NCBI RefSeq assembly: GCF_000003815.2
Contig: NW_023365714.1
Coordinates: 670,895 to 734,894, forward strand
DNA length: 64,000 nucleotides
Origin: Branchiostoma floridae
Lineage: Eukaryota; Chordata; Leptocardii; Amphioxiformes; Branchiostomatidae
Direction of reading: 5' to 3'
Shown: piece after piece, positions 1 to 11,684 of the stretch
Layout: every line of letters begins with the position of its first letter
Position numbering within the stretch: the stretch's first letter is position 1
Notes under the pieces: model-generated
Told to the model about the DNA's origin: nothing
Seen by the model: the letters and a program-made list of their open reading frames with translations, nothing else
The model's database searches: none
Translations under genes and position numbers: made by a program

Positions 1-1280
1 CATCAAATTTTTCCTTGGTTTTCAATGTAATAATGTACATTCAAGTTTAAGAAAAGGAAAACACAAAAACAGAGGACTGAGGGGAAAAGTTGAACCCAAC
101 AATGAATCTCACCCCCTGAAACTGTGCAGACTTTTCTCTCACAGTCTGTCTATTTTCACATTGATACATTATACTCATTGTTGAGCATCAAAATCTCCAG
201 AAGTAAATTTCCATTTTTTTTACCCAGTTAGAGATTGATTTAAATTTGAGTATTGCAAACCTGGATGTCAAACCTTAAAAAAACAGTGTAGCATTATATT
301 TTGAAATCCCAAACAAACAAATTACATTGATGTGGCCCATAGAGACATCCAATAGGTTAGCCCAAAGTCTGTCTACCATGTTAAAGACACACACACAAAA
401 CTCTGCCACACTAAAAGCATTTACCAGCCATCCCACACTACCCCATTTTGCTAATGGTACAGCCCAACATGTGCATATCTACTGAGTGCTGTAGGAACAC
501 TCCACTTCACAGGAGGGGGTTACGGGTACAGAGGGAAATGTGGTAGGAAGGTTCTTACTGTCTGCACTCCATTTGTCCTGCCGCCACCCCACTACAGGAA
601 ACAAGGGGGCAAAGGTCAGGGTCAGAGGTCACCAACATGCCAACACCACTACTCACCATGGACAGTTTTAGCCTTTTTTGCAAAGTTTGGTTTGAGGAAC
701 TCTTACTGGAAATTAAGTCCAGGGAACTGGCATAGTTAAAGGGTACAACATTTAGTATAGGGGAGGATGTATTGGATCCTAATTGTTCAAACCTCACACT
801 GCAAAGTATGCAGAAAATGCAGTCTTAGGGTTAAACACCTTATAACATTTGAAAAAGAAATAAAAGTGTGTATTGTACAAAGTGTACACATGTACTTGTA
901 CATATAGAGAAAAGGGCATCATATGCAGAAGTGTAAAACAGTTTTGACGGGGATGGATGGAAAATGTGAGAATGGAGGATTTACAAGATTTTGTTTGTAA
1001 GATTTCAGACTTACTTTCCACTTCTGTTGGTAAACATAAGCTGCTGTTTTGTAAATGAATGTATTTTGTGGAATGTCTTTAAGATTTTAATGGAATGTCT
1101 TAAGACTTCGATGTAATGTCTTTGAGAAGTGTGACTCACTCTCCATGCTCCATTTTTGCTGGTGAACTCAAGCTAAATGAACAGAAAATTTGGATTTTGT
1201 GTATAAGATCCTACTGAAATATCTTTAAGACTTTGATGTAATGTCTTTAAGACTTTGACGTAATGTCTTTAAGACGTGTG
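1..1280. other. Parvin intron, left edge
   Basis: No further parvin exon could be identified here. Holds a cluster of nuclear-receptor-like half-sites (613-631) and degenerate repeats of a phrase like aagactttgatgtaatgtcttt (about 1070-1275), a short tandem array leading up to exon 5. Confidence 0.5.
613..631 (+). promoter_or_regulatory. Three AGGTCA-type half-sites
   Basis: AGGTCA (613-618), GGGTCA (619-624) and AGGTCA (626-631). The last two form a DR1, the usual spacing for RXR-, HNF4- or COUP-type binding. Intronic; occupancy is unknown. Confidence 0.35.
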
Positions 1281-1286
1281 ACTCAC

Positions 1287-1433
1287 TCTCCATGCTCCAC
1301 TTCTGCTGATGGTTCCACCTCGGCAGGTTCAGCAGGCGGTTTGTCGTGTCCAGAACCGTCTTCAGCTTCTGTTTCTGTCCCTGCTCTGATTGGGTCACCT
1401 CCGCCACCTCTAGCTTTATATCTGCTAGCTTCT
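1287..1433 (-). CDS. PARV: Parvin exon 5 (middle of CH1)
   Basis: Acceptor TTTACAG, donor GTGAGT at 1281-1286, phase 1 in and out. Encodes (E)KLADIKLEVAEVTQSEQG, QKQKLKTVLDTTNRLLNL and PRWNHQQKWSME; the VAEVTQSE and QKQKL motifs are parvin signatures. Its 5' half is repeated four to five times in the upstream intron. A fragment of its donor end recurs at 1128-1157. Later exons are off the window. Confidence 0.92.
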
Positions 1434-4400
1434 CTGTAAACATCAACAACATAAACAACAACACTGTACATGTAAATAACAACATAATAATCGACAACAA
1501 CAACATTTATTCAGCTTCTGTTTCTGTCCCTGCTCTGATTGGGTCACCTCCGCTACCTAAAGCTTTATATCCGCTAGCTTCTCTGTAAACATAAACATAA
1601 ACAACAACAACATCATTTAGTCTGCTTCTGTTTCTGCCCCTGCTCCGACTGGGTCACCTCCGCTACCTCCAGCTTTATATCTGCTAATTTCTCTGGAAAC
1701 AACAACAAACATTCACTATAAACAACAACAACATTTATTGTAAACATCAACAACAACATTTATTCAGCTTCTGTTTCTGCCCCTGCTCTGATTGGGTCAC
1801 CTCCGCTACCTCTAGCTTTATATCCGCTAGCTTCTCTGTAAACATAAACATAAACATAAACAAAAACAAAAACATTTAGTCTGCTTCTGTTTCTGCCCCT
1901 GCTCCGACTGGGTCACCTCCGCCACCTCAAGCTTTATATCTGCTAACTTTTCTGTAAACATCAACAACAAACATTTATTGTAAACATCATTGACAACATC
2001 TATTATAAACAACAACATTCAGTCAGCTTCAATCTGTTTTTGTCTTCATATCTGCTAATTTCTCTATTTGATGTTCAAGAATATTGCAGTGGGAGTTTAC
2101 ACAAAGAAGATTGGGAAGGGTTGTGGTCCTTAGGCTGGGAAGTTAAGCCGTGGTCCACTGTCCATTGTGCTTGTCAAAAAGAGCTAGGGGCATTTCCCCT
2201 GTTAAATGAACCTATAGTTTCTGCTCTGTCATGACCAGGGGAAGACTAGCTTTTCAGTAAGGTAAAACCTGGATTGAGATCCCCCTTTTTTTCGTGCACA
2301 AACGAGAAGTTTCCGACCTACCGATGAGTTTCCCGAGGATCTGACCATCGAACAGATCCTCCTCGATGTCCTTCACGATGATCCTGTTCTCCACAAGGGT
2401 GTCGTTTATCCACTCGATCAAAACCTGGATCAGACAACGGTCGTAAATAACAACAAACAAACAAACAAACTTCTCTACAGACACTGATGTAAATGATCCG
2501 GTTCTCTACAAGAGTGTCGTTTATCCACTTGATCAGAACCAGCATCAACAACTCAAGGGGTCGTAAATAACAACAAACAAACAAACAAACAAACAAGTCC
2601 TCTCTGTGGGCACTGAGGTCTAGCAAGATGAGTGTTGCTGATCTTCTTTCCAACACAGGAGACCACAAAGGACTATTAATGAACAGACATTCAGCCTGCT
2701 GATTATGAGGTAGCTTTATAGCACCAACTCTGTATGTATTACACAAACCTTGGACCTAAAAGAGGATGAGGGTAGACTGTGTGTCTGAGAACTGTTGGTG
2801 TTAGTTTTGGTGGATTATTATCCAGAGTAAGTCCTTCACACCAATTAAGGCAGTAAGTCCATCTTCAGTCCTCCCTGAGTATGTCCATTTTCAGACCATT
2901 GGACTTGCTGTGGGTGAAAAAAGGACTATAGTCCATGGTAAGTCAGCGTGCAAAATACCACTTACACACTTGCACATTGCAACCACTTTTAGCTTGGTGC
3001 AACTTACCTCTAAACTCAGGTTGCACAGGGTGCAACTTAGATTTTGATCATCAGAACTCGATTTTGTTGTCAATTTACGTGGAAGAAATAAATGGACCGA
3101 GGCAGCTACGTTTCATATCAGCCAAACATGTATGTATTGTACCTTTTTTCAGAAGTTAGTGAATTGTAGGTGGCGCAACTTGCAATTCAGTTGTGCAACC
3201 TAGTTTTTGCCCCAGGTTGCATACTGTGCAACCTGGCTCAGAAAAGTATTTTGTACACTGTAAGTTGTTCATAAGTCCAAGGTTTTCCAATGTGTTAAGG
3301 CAGATGGGAGAAGGTTCAGCTAAGGTCATGTGTATCACAACAGTTGTTTCTTTCTTTCTGCAGAAGTCCTAAGTTTCAGTTGAGAAATCAGTGAGTGGAG
3401 ATCTTATTTAGTGTTAGAAAAAAGTATGAACACTTTAGGGACTGTGGGGTTAGACTAGTACATACGCATTTATATGGACTAGTCCATTAGGAAAGCTAAG
3501 GAGGGATCGTCCTCCCTTTCTGTTTTGATCCATGCTCACTGCAGGTGAGAAGAAAACTCTGTTCCCACCTTCTGCAGCTCCTTGAACTTGAGGTCATCTC
3601 TGGAGGCGGGCTCGATCATGGACCGCTCCTCCCCCTCATCTGGAACACAGCATTGCCATGGCAACCATCACAATCAGACATCATAAAATCACAAAACATC
3701 AAAACTCTCAACTACAGCTGCACTGATTTTCCCTTAGCCTAAGATTTCAACTGTACAAAGGATGGAATCTGTGAATCCATTTCTAGTTCTTCCTATGTGC
3801 CATCATGAATCATGGGTAGAAAACCTGACCCTAATGACACGTCTCGTTGACAATCATATGTTTATGGATTGCTAACGACTAAAATTCTCATGTATAATCT
3901 GTATCTATGTTCCATTCTACCTTAAAAAGATTAAAGTTTGCAGAACACTGCCTTAGGAGCAAGGAAATAATTGCTGACCTGGTACTCTGGGCACCCAGGC
4001 ATGGTAAGAGGAGGCCAGGTACATGTAGGCAGACAGCATACATAGACAGACATACATAGACAAGCTCAAGAAAGACACCGGCCTTCTTCCATTCTGCCTT
4101 ACCCTTACCTGCTTGAAACCCTCGTGGCATCAATGAAAAGTGGCCTTTTTTAGCTCTTCATGAGTATCTAAATGCTGAAACAAACAAACAAACAAGCAAA
4201 CAAACATGACAGCCTTACCCAGTATGAAGGTGCCCGCCAGATCAGGTGACAGGGACGGGTCGTCGATGGCATGTTTACCCTCCTCCTGTAGCTCGTTTAC
4301 TGCAGGGAAAATAAACAAACAAACAAACAAATAAAGCACCACATAACACAATGTTGTTTGCAATTATTGTTTCTTACTTTTGGGATGTGGTTTATTTTCT

Positions 4401-7400
4401 AATCCAGTTTCTTGTAACCGCATACTAGTAAGTAACCTAAGAGTAAGTGATCGCAACTTTTTGCTTATACTTCCCAACTTAATATAGAAGAAGTTAATTT
4501 GCAAGTTCTTGCCCGAGGGCTAATTGCAACATGAAACATACAGAAAATATAGTAAACATACATAAAATAAAGTAATTTGGTATAGATACCAATGGTGGCA
4601 AGTGTAAACAAGTGACTATTCTATCAATGATATGGACTGCTGAGAGCTACAATCTACGCATTTGGGGTTTGACTTCTTTTCTGAAAGCAGGGGAAGACAA
4701 ACTTTCACGTCACAAAGTACCCCACTTTTTCTATGATGAGTGGGTTATGTGACATTAACAGCGTTATAGTTTTGTTTTCGTCGGTAAGCGTTTGGAAATT
4801 TTGTGTGTTATAATATAAGACATTATTTTTCATTCCATTTTATCACCATGGTTACGGCATGAACACAATCTGCCCATGTGGCATGATGGACAGAAGATAT
4901 TTTACCAGATATTTACAGAAGATATTTTGACGATGATGGAGGCCATAAAGAGGTTTTACAATGTCAAGTTTTGTTAATCAGCAGCACAATTCCCCCTTTC
5001 ACCCCCTCCCTACAGACAGCGGAAGGCTGTTGGCACCAAATGTGTGTTGGTTATGGGCAGGTAGAAGTTCACACATACATGTACATACCTATTGCCTAAT
5101 GCCCATTATGGTACTAATGTAAAATGCCTAAAACATTGAGTAGCTTTGCACAGATTATACTTTGGCAACACTTTGTCCTGGTTNNNNNNNNNNNNNNNNN
5201 NNNNNNNNNNNNNNNNNNNNNNNNNNNNNNNNNNNNNNNNNNNNNNNNNNNNNNNNNNNNNNNNNNNNNNNNNNNNNNNNNNNNNNNNNNNNNNNNNNNN
5301 NNNNNNNNNNNNNNNNNNNNNNNNNNNNNNNNNNNNNNNNNNNNNNNNNNNNNNNNNNNNNNNNNNNNNNNNNNNNNNNNNNNNNNNNNNNNNNNNNNNN
5401 NNNNNNNNNNNNNNNNNNNNNNNNNNNNNNNNNNNNNNNNNNNNNNNNNNNNNNNNNNNNNNNNNNNNNNAGATAGGTCTCACAACTTGACCCCCACCCA
5501 AGAAGAAAGGACCTCGTAAGAATCGTTTTACGGCCGCCGCGTTTCAGCAGATTTTCTACACACGCATCCCAGAGTCCCTCCTGACAGAACGTAAGGCGGC
5601 CATCTCAAACCTTCGTCTCGGTACACCTTCTTCTCCTTCTTCTTCTCTTTCTCCTTGTCCTTGTCCTCCTTAGGTTCCACGAAGGTCGTCTTGTGTCTCT
5701 TGAAGACCCTGGAGTCTTCCTCGTCGTTTTCCTTCGCCTCGTGGGTCGTGAAACACGACATTCTGACGGGCGCGGCGGGTTTTTGTTTCTGTTCACACGT
5801 CCAAATCTCTCGCAGGCACCACTACAGGCAGGCTGAGGGTGCGCATGGGGGATCACAGGTCGCTGGAAATGTCAGGTCTATTTTGGAGCTGGATGACCTG
5901 TGGGGGTCTCTGGGGTTAATGAGGGTGTGATGGGGGTGACACTGAGGCCTTCCTGTACCAGATGAAGGTTTCCAGACTGTTGTTCTTTTGGTAAGTAACG
6001 AAGACTTGGGTTCAAGGTTTTCAAAACTCAAATTACAAGTTGATAAAAACAAAGCAGTGCTTCTGTTTAGATAACAATTATTCAATACGTAAACATATAC
6101 CATTCAGTTTCACTACAGACTCTCTACAATTGGTTCCTCATTTCCTTTTTTATTGATTAAGTTACAAAACACCATATGGCAGTGTTAAATTGATTGAGCA
6201 CAATCAATTTATGGTGTTCTACTTCACTGTGAATATTGGAGATAGTTTTCTGTTGTTGCCATTTGTTTGTGTCTATTTTTTCAATGTATGATTAGAAAAA
6301 GAAATTAGATTTTGACCCATTTCTGCTAAAATAACATCATCAGAACCGGAGACTCTGATTGGTCCAGCCCACAGTCTGGATGATGACATCATTATGGTTG
6401 GTCAGCCAACCTGACAGGTAATCAGCAGGGGCCAGGGGTCAAACATGGGAGATGGGGAGCTTCATTGATTAACTAATATGGTGGCAGATTGGCAAACAGA
6501 TTTTCTAACTTCTCAGACAGAGACGACAACCAAAATAATGTGTGAACAGCTGGTTTGTCACAAGGCAAAAATGGGTTATATGGGGAAATCCAATTTCCAA
6601 ATTAAAAAAAAATAAATATAATCCATATATTTCATTATAACTTACAAGTTGGATTCTGTGACTGAAAACTGAACAGTTTGTTGACCTGTTTTGTTGGTTT
6701 GAAGCTTTGCCATGGTGGAGTATTACTAGTAAGGGCGGCTAGCCTGTGTTAGTGAATCACTTCTCCAACTGTTTACTTGCCTCTTATGGAATGGATGCTT
6801 GATGCCGGTCCCTTCCAAACAGTTAATTAAGTCTAGCCAGGATGTTCCATTGTGGTAGTATGAAGGGTTCTGGGCCAAGGGGCACAGGTACACACAACAG
6901 CACAGTAGACAGTACATAATATACCCTATGGCCTACACTATACACTACAGATGCAGACAGTACAGTCTGGGCAGGACATGAACAACTCTGCCACTGATGA
7001 CACAACTGATACTGATAGTCATTGTGGAACCATGTCTGACTGCTTCATGTATTCATCAACACTGACAAACTATTCAATTAATTGATTGATCGATTTGATT
7101 ACATTTACCGAACTAACAGTTCGATATCTGATAAAGGGGTGTGGCCCATTGAGTACAGTATGTAAATTCCACCATATCACTTTAACTTACAGTCGGCTCT
7201 AGATCTGTCATATAAAGAAATATCTTGTAACCCAGGACTTAATATAAGGCTTGTATTACAAGATCAAGTTCCCTACGTGCTCCCGGAACCCCCATGCACA
7301 CCCCACAGTTCGCTCCCTGAACATTCCGGGAATTCCTACACAAATATGGCAGCTATTTCACGGGCCGACTCCTGCCAGATCGATTTAACTCGTTTTCTAT

Positions 7401-7757
7401 TCATAGCTCCTCACTCAGACCGGCCCGGCACGGTAATATTTGATACCCTGGCCCAGAATTCAGGCCACGACATTAATATCGGCGCTGGGGAAAGGAAACG
7501 GGGGCAATTTTGACCCGAGTTCGTCTCACAACACAGGAAGTCCGGTTTCCGACAAGACCAACCTCCGCCCTGAACTTTAAGAAAAGTTCTTTCCGGTATT
7601 AAGAAAGAGATGACAAAAAGGTTAAGATGGGCTATTACTTGGACTTACCCTCTTTCGCCTTGTGCTTTTTTCTGGCCAGAGTTCCGCTGATTTTGTCGAA
7701 AAAAGACTCGTCTTTTTTGTCTTTCTTGAACGTCGGAGTTTTGGGTGAAGTCGCCAT
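1287..7757 (-). CDS. PARV: Parvin (actopaxin/affixin family), N-terminal part, 5 exons joined
   Basis: Parvins are cytoplasmic adaptors of the ILK-PINCH-parvin complex at integrin adhesions; they link integrin to actin through two calponin-homology (CH) domains. Five exons (7649-7757, 4219-4299, 3569-3639, 2322-2424, 1287-1433) join on the minus strand with GT-AG sites and matching phases (1,1,0,1,1) into 511 nt, 170 codons plus one base. The start MATSPKTPTFKKDKKDESFF and the stretch GTLARKKHKAKEVNELQEEG match the parvin N-terminus. Residues about 64-80 match the family's E-E-x-R-x-M-I-x-P linker. CH1 begins near residue 87 (KVLIEWINDTLVENRII) and continues with VAEVTQSEQGQKQKLKTVL. The rest of CH1 and all of CH2 must lie left of base 1. 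Vertebrate alpha- versus beta-parvin cannot be decided; a pre-duplication single gene is expected in an invertebrate chordate. Confidence 0.92.
1500..2070 (-). repeat. Tandem partial copies of parvin exon 5 with its acceptor
   Basis: Units at about 1511-1590, 1621-1700, 1764-1845 and 1880-1962, plus a degenerate one at 2021-2070, each repeat the first 70 or so bases of exon 5 with its intronic acceptor, separated by AACAAC-rich spacers. Three units (1621, 1764, 1880) keep the 23-residue reading EKLADIK...QKQK unchanged with synonymous differences only; the 1511 unit has one in-frame stop (GAG to TAG). No unit has the exon's donor. Confidence 0.9.
2322..2424 (-). CDS. PARV: Parvin exon 4 (start of CH1)
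   Basis: Acceptor ATCCAG, donor GTAGGT, phase 0 in and 1 out. Encodes VLIEWINDTLVENRIIVKDI and then EEDLFDGQILGKLI, the first helices of the first CH domain. A partial copy of its 5' half lies in the upstream intron (about 2480-2550). Confidence 0.92.
2480..2560 (-). repeat. Partial copy of parvin exon 4
   Basis: Repeats the first 16-17 codons of exon 4 (reads VLIKWINDTLVENRII), with five synonymous differences and one replacement (E to K). The acceptor AG has changed to TG, so it is not a usable 3' splice site. Flanked by CAAA runs (2450-2470, 2571-2597), which suggests duplication of a roughly 120-bp unit. Confidence 0.8.
2960..3250. repeat. TTGCAAC/GTTGCAC-rich interspersed element
   Basis: Many inverted short words (ttgcac, gtgcaac, gcaacct) occur around both ends of this roughly 290-bp intronic stretch. 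It looks like a decayed palindromic element, but I could not define termini or a target duplication. Confidence 0.4.
3569..3639 (-). CDS. PARV: Parvin exon 3
   Basis: Acceptor TTCCAG (3640-3645), donor GTGGGA (3563-3568), phase 1 in and 0 out. Encodes (D)EGEERSMIEPASRDDLKF and then KELQK, the acidic linker just before CH1; the phase-0 junction into the next exon's VLIEWIN reproduces the family's K-E-L-x-K-V-L-I-x-W junction. Confidence 0.9.
4219..4299 (-). CDS. PARV: Parvin exon 2
   Basis: Acceptor CTGCAG at 4300-4305, donor GTAAGG at 4213-4218, phase 1 in and out. Encodes (V)NELQEEGKHAIDDPSLSP and then DLAGTFIL. The NELQEEG motif directly follows exon 1's KAKE in known parvins. The flanking introns carry short CAAA runs (4179-4206, 4312-4336). 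Confidence 0.9.
5184..5470. other. Assembly gap (287 N)
   Basis: Run of N inside the first parvin intron; ORFs crossing it are meaningless. Confidence 0.99.
5611..5761 (-). CDS. Candidate alternative first exon of parvin, Lys/Glu-rich
   Basis: An ATG at 5759-5761 opens 50 codons beginning MSCFTTHEAKENDEEDSRVF and continuing with a highly charged K/E/D run (residues about 28-45). A GTTTGA donor at 5605-5610 would end it in phase 1, the phase parvin exon 2 needs, so it could replace exon 1. The surrounding 5.52-5.83 kb is CpG-rich, as in a promoter, and the ATG has A at -3. The donor is weak (T at +3), and the Lys/Glu run comes from a simple GAA/GAG-type repeat, so a chance ORF or a separate small gene is possible. 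No known family recognised. Confidence 0.35.
5800..7640. other. Parvin intron 1, no gene recognised
   Basis: AT-rich intronic sequence. Only a small palindrome (about 6185-6211, taaattgatt...aatcaattta) stands out. ORFs of 60-90 codons have no recognisable domain. Confidence 0.5.
7649..7757 (-). CDS. PARV: Parvin exon 1 (start codon)
   Basis: Encodes residues 1-36, M-A-T-S-P to K-A-K-E, and ends in phase 1 at a consensus donor (G|GTAAGT, donor at 7643-7648). The Lys-rich start and the GTLARKK motif are typical of parvin N-termini. The ATG at 7755-7757 sits in a good context and just downstream of a ZNF143-like promoter motif. Confidence 0.92.
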
Positions 7758-7766
7758 GTTGTTGTA

Positions 7767-7783
7767 TCCCAGCATGCACCGTG
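7767..7783. promoter_or_regulatory. ZNF143/STAF-like motif at the parvin start
   Basis: TCCCAGCATGCACCGTG lies 10 bases upstream of the parvin ATG and closely matches the core of the ZNF143 (SBS) promoter motif, TCCCAGnATGCA. This motif typically marks transcription starts of CpG-type promoters in animals, so the main parvin promoter is probably here. Confidence 0.5.
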
Positions 7784-9027
7784 GATCGTAAAGCGTATTT
7801 ACGTGTCAAAGGTTATCGGGACATACCACTCTTTATTAGGAGTGGGCTCTGTAATTGCTACATGTAATTACGCAGCTTCATTATTTATTTATCACGGCTG
7901 TTCAACGCGATTAATTTCTGCGGGGAGTCAACACTTAATTAGCTCCAAAATACCAACATATTACCTCAAGTTTTTCTTCATATTTGCCCATGCGTAAGAA
8001 ATCCATCTAAACTGTATTAAAGTTTCATCACGTAAAACTGTGTGTAATACCACTCTTGCTCACTAGGCGTCACTTCTGTACCGCATGCACTGTTGTGTGT
8101 CCAAGGAGGTTTTATCAATTTGGGGACAGAAATTGGTTGCCAATTATGTTCAATCTAAGTAATTCTGGTACAAACCAATTCTGGTACCAAGCTAAATTCA
8201 AATTAATAATAAATTTACGAATCAACATTCTATGGGAGGGACGTAAAACGGGGGTCCCGTGCTCGAGGAGGTGCCTCGACCACGTTAAACAGCCTCATTA
8301 CCCACACTTTGGGTACCTACTGGCTGCAAAATATACCAGATGATTATGCCCCATTTCTGTACTCACTTTATGGGCATGAAGAAAATTAATTTAATTAGGC
8401 CCGACAACACATCACACATGCTGTGTTGTTTGGCCTTTAATCAATTTGAGTGTACATACCATGCAGAGGTCTGGTTTCGAATTCATGACCCAGAGATTGA
8501 AACTAAACAGCAGGGTTTGAGGACAGTATGTAAAGAACCCACCACACATCAATGAAGGTCAGGTTACACCATGTAATGGCTAAAACTATGCAGGATCTGA
8601 GGGCACCACCAAAAACAGTATTTCATAAGGCCATGTTGATTTTATTATATGGATGTCATCTGTGTGCACATCAATTTTTGGCCGTGTCCGAATATAAAAA
8701 AAGTTTCAGACAGGACTGAAAATCATACAAAGCAGCTGAATCGTGATGCATAGGAAAACAGTATTTAAGTCACAGATTGTCAAAATCACTCCCAAAGTCA
8801 AACAAAGAAGGAGAAACATGTACACAGTACAGAAATAAAAAATCTGTCATTCGCTATCCCATATATTTGCTCAACCTTCAGTCCACATAGATTTCATAAG
8901 AAAGGCAACATTTTTTTTTCTTAACTCTTTTTCTTTTATTTGCACGCTCGCATCAGTTTTAGGGTTCCCAAATGATGTTATCCATATAATCAAACTAACA
9001 TGGCCTTAACTGGTGTGTCAGGCCATC

Positions 9028-9147
9028 TTGTCTCACCAGACCTACTGTGCCTTAGAGATAGTATCAAAGCTGTCCGGCTACACTCCTTGCCCAGCTTTCA
9101 TACTATCTCTAAGGCACGGTAGGGTCTGCTTGGAGACTAAGGCCATC
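9028..9147. mobile_element. Palindromic MITE (CTCCAAGCAGA termini)
   Basis: Arms 9041-9064 and 9100-9124 (cctactgtgcc...tatcaaag versus its complement) form a hairpin. The right end carries gtctgcttggaga, the same terminus as the element at 43135-43309. Confidence 0.6.
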
Positions 9148-9444
9148 AGGGATTTCATTCATGCAAATATAACTATAAATGCTATTTACACACTACAAAG
9201 AGAACACCACAGACGTGCCCAGAGAAATCAATATACCTGTATTATATCATTTTCACAGAGAAACAACTTTGGTAACAAATCATTCTTACATCGTACATAC
9301 AGGAGTACAGATCAGCCCATCGTACATACAGAAGTAAAGTTCAGCCCAGACGTTTGGAAAAGCACCACGGATGGGACCATCGACCGTTTGGTCTTCCACT
9401 TGCCACTATATGTTGTTTATTATTAATATTACATTATTTCATAT

Positions 9445-9648
9445 CAGGGCTCGAAATACCACCTGCATATGCAGGTTAGTACAGGTAAAATTGGAGCTGT
9501 GCAGGTATTTCAAAACTAGCAATGGTTCCTGAACAATTTAAGTATGATTTCCTAAATTCAGAGTGCAGGTAAAATCTGTCTGGTGCAGGTACTTATCAAC
9601 ATTACCTGCACCTGTGCAGGTATACAGAAAAAAGTATTTCAAGCCCTG
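9445..9648. mobile_element. MITE, CAGGGCTCGAAAT termini, TGCAGGT interior
   Basis: Starts CAGGGCTCGAAATA and ends TATTTCAAGCCCTG. Flanked by a perfect 5-bp duplication CATAT (9440-9444 and 9649-9653). The interior is built of repeated tgcaggta/acctgca words. A related right half lies at about 61890-62079. Confidence 0.85.
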
Positions 9649-10388
9649 CATATGGAGCTTTAGAAAAGACTTGGGTAGTCGTAACAGTGCTATAGTAATG
9701 ATGGTAGATGTCATTGTTGTTGTTTTTTACCAAATTTCACTTTAGGTATCACATGTACAGGTTTAACGAGTGAAACTACAAGAAAACATTGGTATAGAAA
9801 CAAGCAGATGTACAGACTATATAGTGTACTTTACGAAGTGAAAATATTTCTTGTTTATTAGAGGATTTCTCAGCGCGACGGCTTTTACAAAGCCCACCCT
9901 GTCCCCCCCTAAATTGGTGTTTCACACCTTCCATGGGTGATGGTTATCAGTTAATTTTGAAGAACATACCACTATCTGTAGGGGGTCTTGGCAGATTTTT
10001 TTTCATTTTTTATTTTACAAAACTACTCATTTATATTCACACTTTTTTGTTCCACGATATCCACTCTCGTGTATAACCATTTCCTATATATCATTTATCC
10101 ATCATTAGAATAAATTTGCATTATACACAATATCTGTAATACAGGCCACACCTTATACAGAGGCGGGCTATAGTTGTGGGTATCCTACTGTCAGGCCATA
10201 CCAAAATATTTCCTTGGTTCTCCAATGTCTTAATGTGTTATATATAGCAAGCAGATAAAACCAGAGGGTAGGGAGGAAAACTTGGAGAAAACAGAGTGAA
10301 TCAAGGCATACCGAACAACATGTGTGAAGGCGTCAATCTTATTATGTTCTTTCATCCGAAATTAGTTTCATCAGGTTGGTAGAATTAA

Positions 10389-10479
10389 TATAGGATGAAG
10401 CAGAATTCTTGTGACACAACCAGTGGTAGGCTATGTAAGTACCCATTAATTGTGTAACAAGAATTCTCCTTCATCCTAT
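10389..10479. repeat. Short inverted repeat
   Basis: Arms of about 23 bp (ataggatgaagcagaattct and its complement) around a roughly 45-bp loop; probably a small MITE or its remnant. Confidence 0.55.
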
Positions 10480-11442
10480 GTTCTTTTAGTTCTGCACATT
10501 TTTTTCTATATGTGAGAGAACCAACAAATTAATTTGGTACGGCCCTAGTTACGCTGATTGTGGTGCAATTTCTAGTTCTGCAAGACGCCCCTAACAAATT
10601 TTCACGCCCCAAAATCTGAGCCTTCATCACCAATATGTACAATACATTCCCTTCTTATAGAGTTCACTAATTTACTAAGAGTCACTCAAAATTAATGTAA
10701 GATTAATACATAAAACAGAACAGCTAATAGATATTTATAATTTCATTCTTTTAAAAATAACACCTAATATAATAGTAGTATTTAATAGTTTGAGCACTTT
10801 CCTTCTGGGGTACAAGGGTCGGGGGACTGTACCATTGCAGCAAAGTAAAGGGGTGTTGTGTGATTACAACTCGACACTGATTTGTTCGTATGTACAGCTC
10901 GCATGCATTTCAATACTGTTTACCATGTAAAAAGTCTTTATTTTTCAATATCATGTATCATTTATGTGCTGCAGATATGCCCTCTTTGCTGTAGTTACCA
11001 GGGTGATAGTTGCCATGGGAACATGTCAACACCTAAAGATGAAGTTAACGCCTGAACATCAGTTTTTAAGAAGCTTTAACATCGAGTAAAAACCCACGAT
11101 CTAATTTAAACTCTAATTTGACCACTTGTACTTGATTAGGAGAGTGCTCCTCTACACCTAAATGAGGTTGGATACTCAAATATGACAGCATTTTTTTTAC
11201 ACAGAAAAACTCGATAAAAGAAGTGGAATCAAACACAGACATAGGGAGGAAAATACGACAAAAAAACAAACGGCAAAACAAAAACTCGCAGAAGTTTCCG
11301 AATCAACCTGTGACCATTATGTACATAGCTAACATCTTCCCCAATTTTTGGAGCATTGGAAGAATGATTATTATAACATATGACGGAATCCCCCCTACTG
11401 TAAAGTCTAAGCGCCCAATGGGAGCCTTCTGGTTGGCTGCAG

Positions 11443-11684
11443 CTACTGTGGAACGTCCCATATCTCTGAGAGGAGGGGTGGAATCTTGTGGTTCTCCACC
11501 TTGAGAGCGAGGAGCTGCTCACAGTGGGTGTTGTTGATGGCTCGCAGGTCAGTCAGCTTCATCAGGATCCGGGGCAGGAGGAGCCGGTCCGAGGGCATCG
11601 TCGTCTTGATGTACGCCTGGAGAGTCTCGAGGAACACCTCCTGCATCTTTTCTACAGTGTGGTGGTCGCTTACATCAGCACGGT
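11443..11684 (-). CDS. LXR: LXR terminal exon: helices 9-12 and stop
   Basis: CCCCAG acceptor, phase 1 in, 79 codons and TAG stop (11443-11445). Helix 9-10 segment ([40 protein letters not shown]) and activation helix [12 protein letters not shown]. The conserved E in LLSEIW needed for coactivator binding is present. Two partial copies upstream. Confidence 0.95.

Larger units (their letters stand above)
7800..11440. other. Intergenic region between parvin and the LXR 3' end
   Basis: About 3.6 kb. Apart from the MITEs listed separately, it holds a fragment (8280-8345) shared with 63265-63335. The LXR 3' UTR and poly(A) site should fall in its right part; minus-strand AATAAA words occur near 10,940 and 10,005, but I cannot choose between them. 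No coding gene seen. Confidence 0.5.

Noticed and set aside
640-710. A small minus-strand exon (TTTCCAG ... GTGAGT) as the next parvin exon
   Set aside because: Joined in the phase required by exon 1287-1433 it reaches a stop after a dozen codons and lacks parvin motifs.
5106-5519. ORFs of 104-131 codons around 5.1-5.5 kb
   Set aside because: They consist mainly of unknown residues across the assembly gap.
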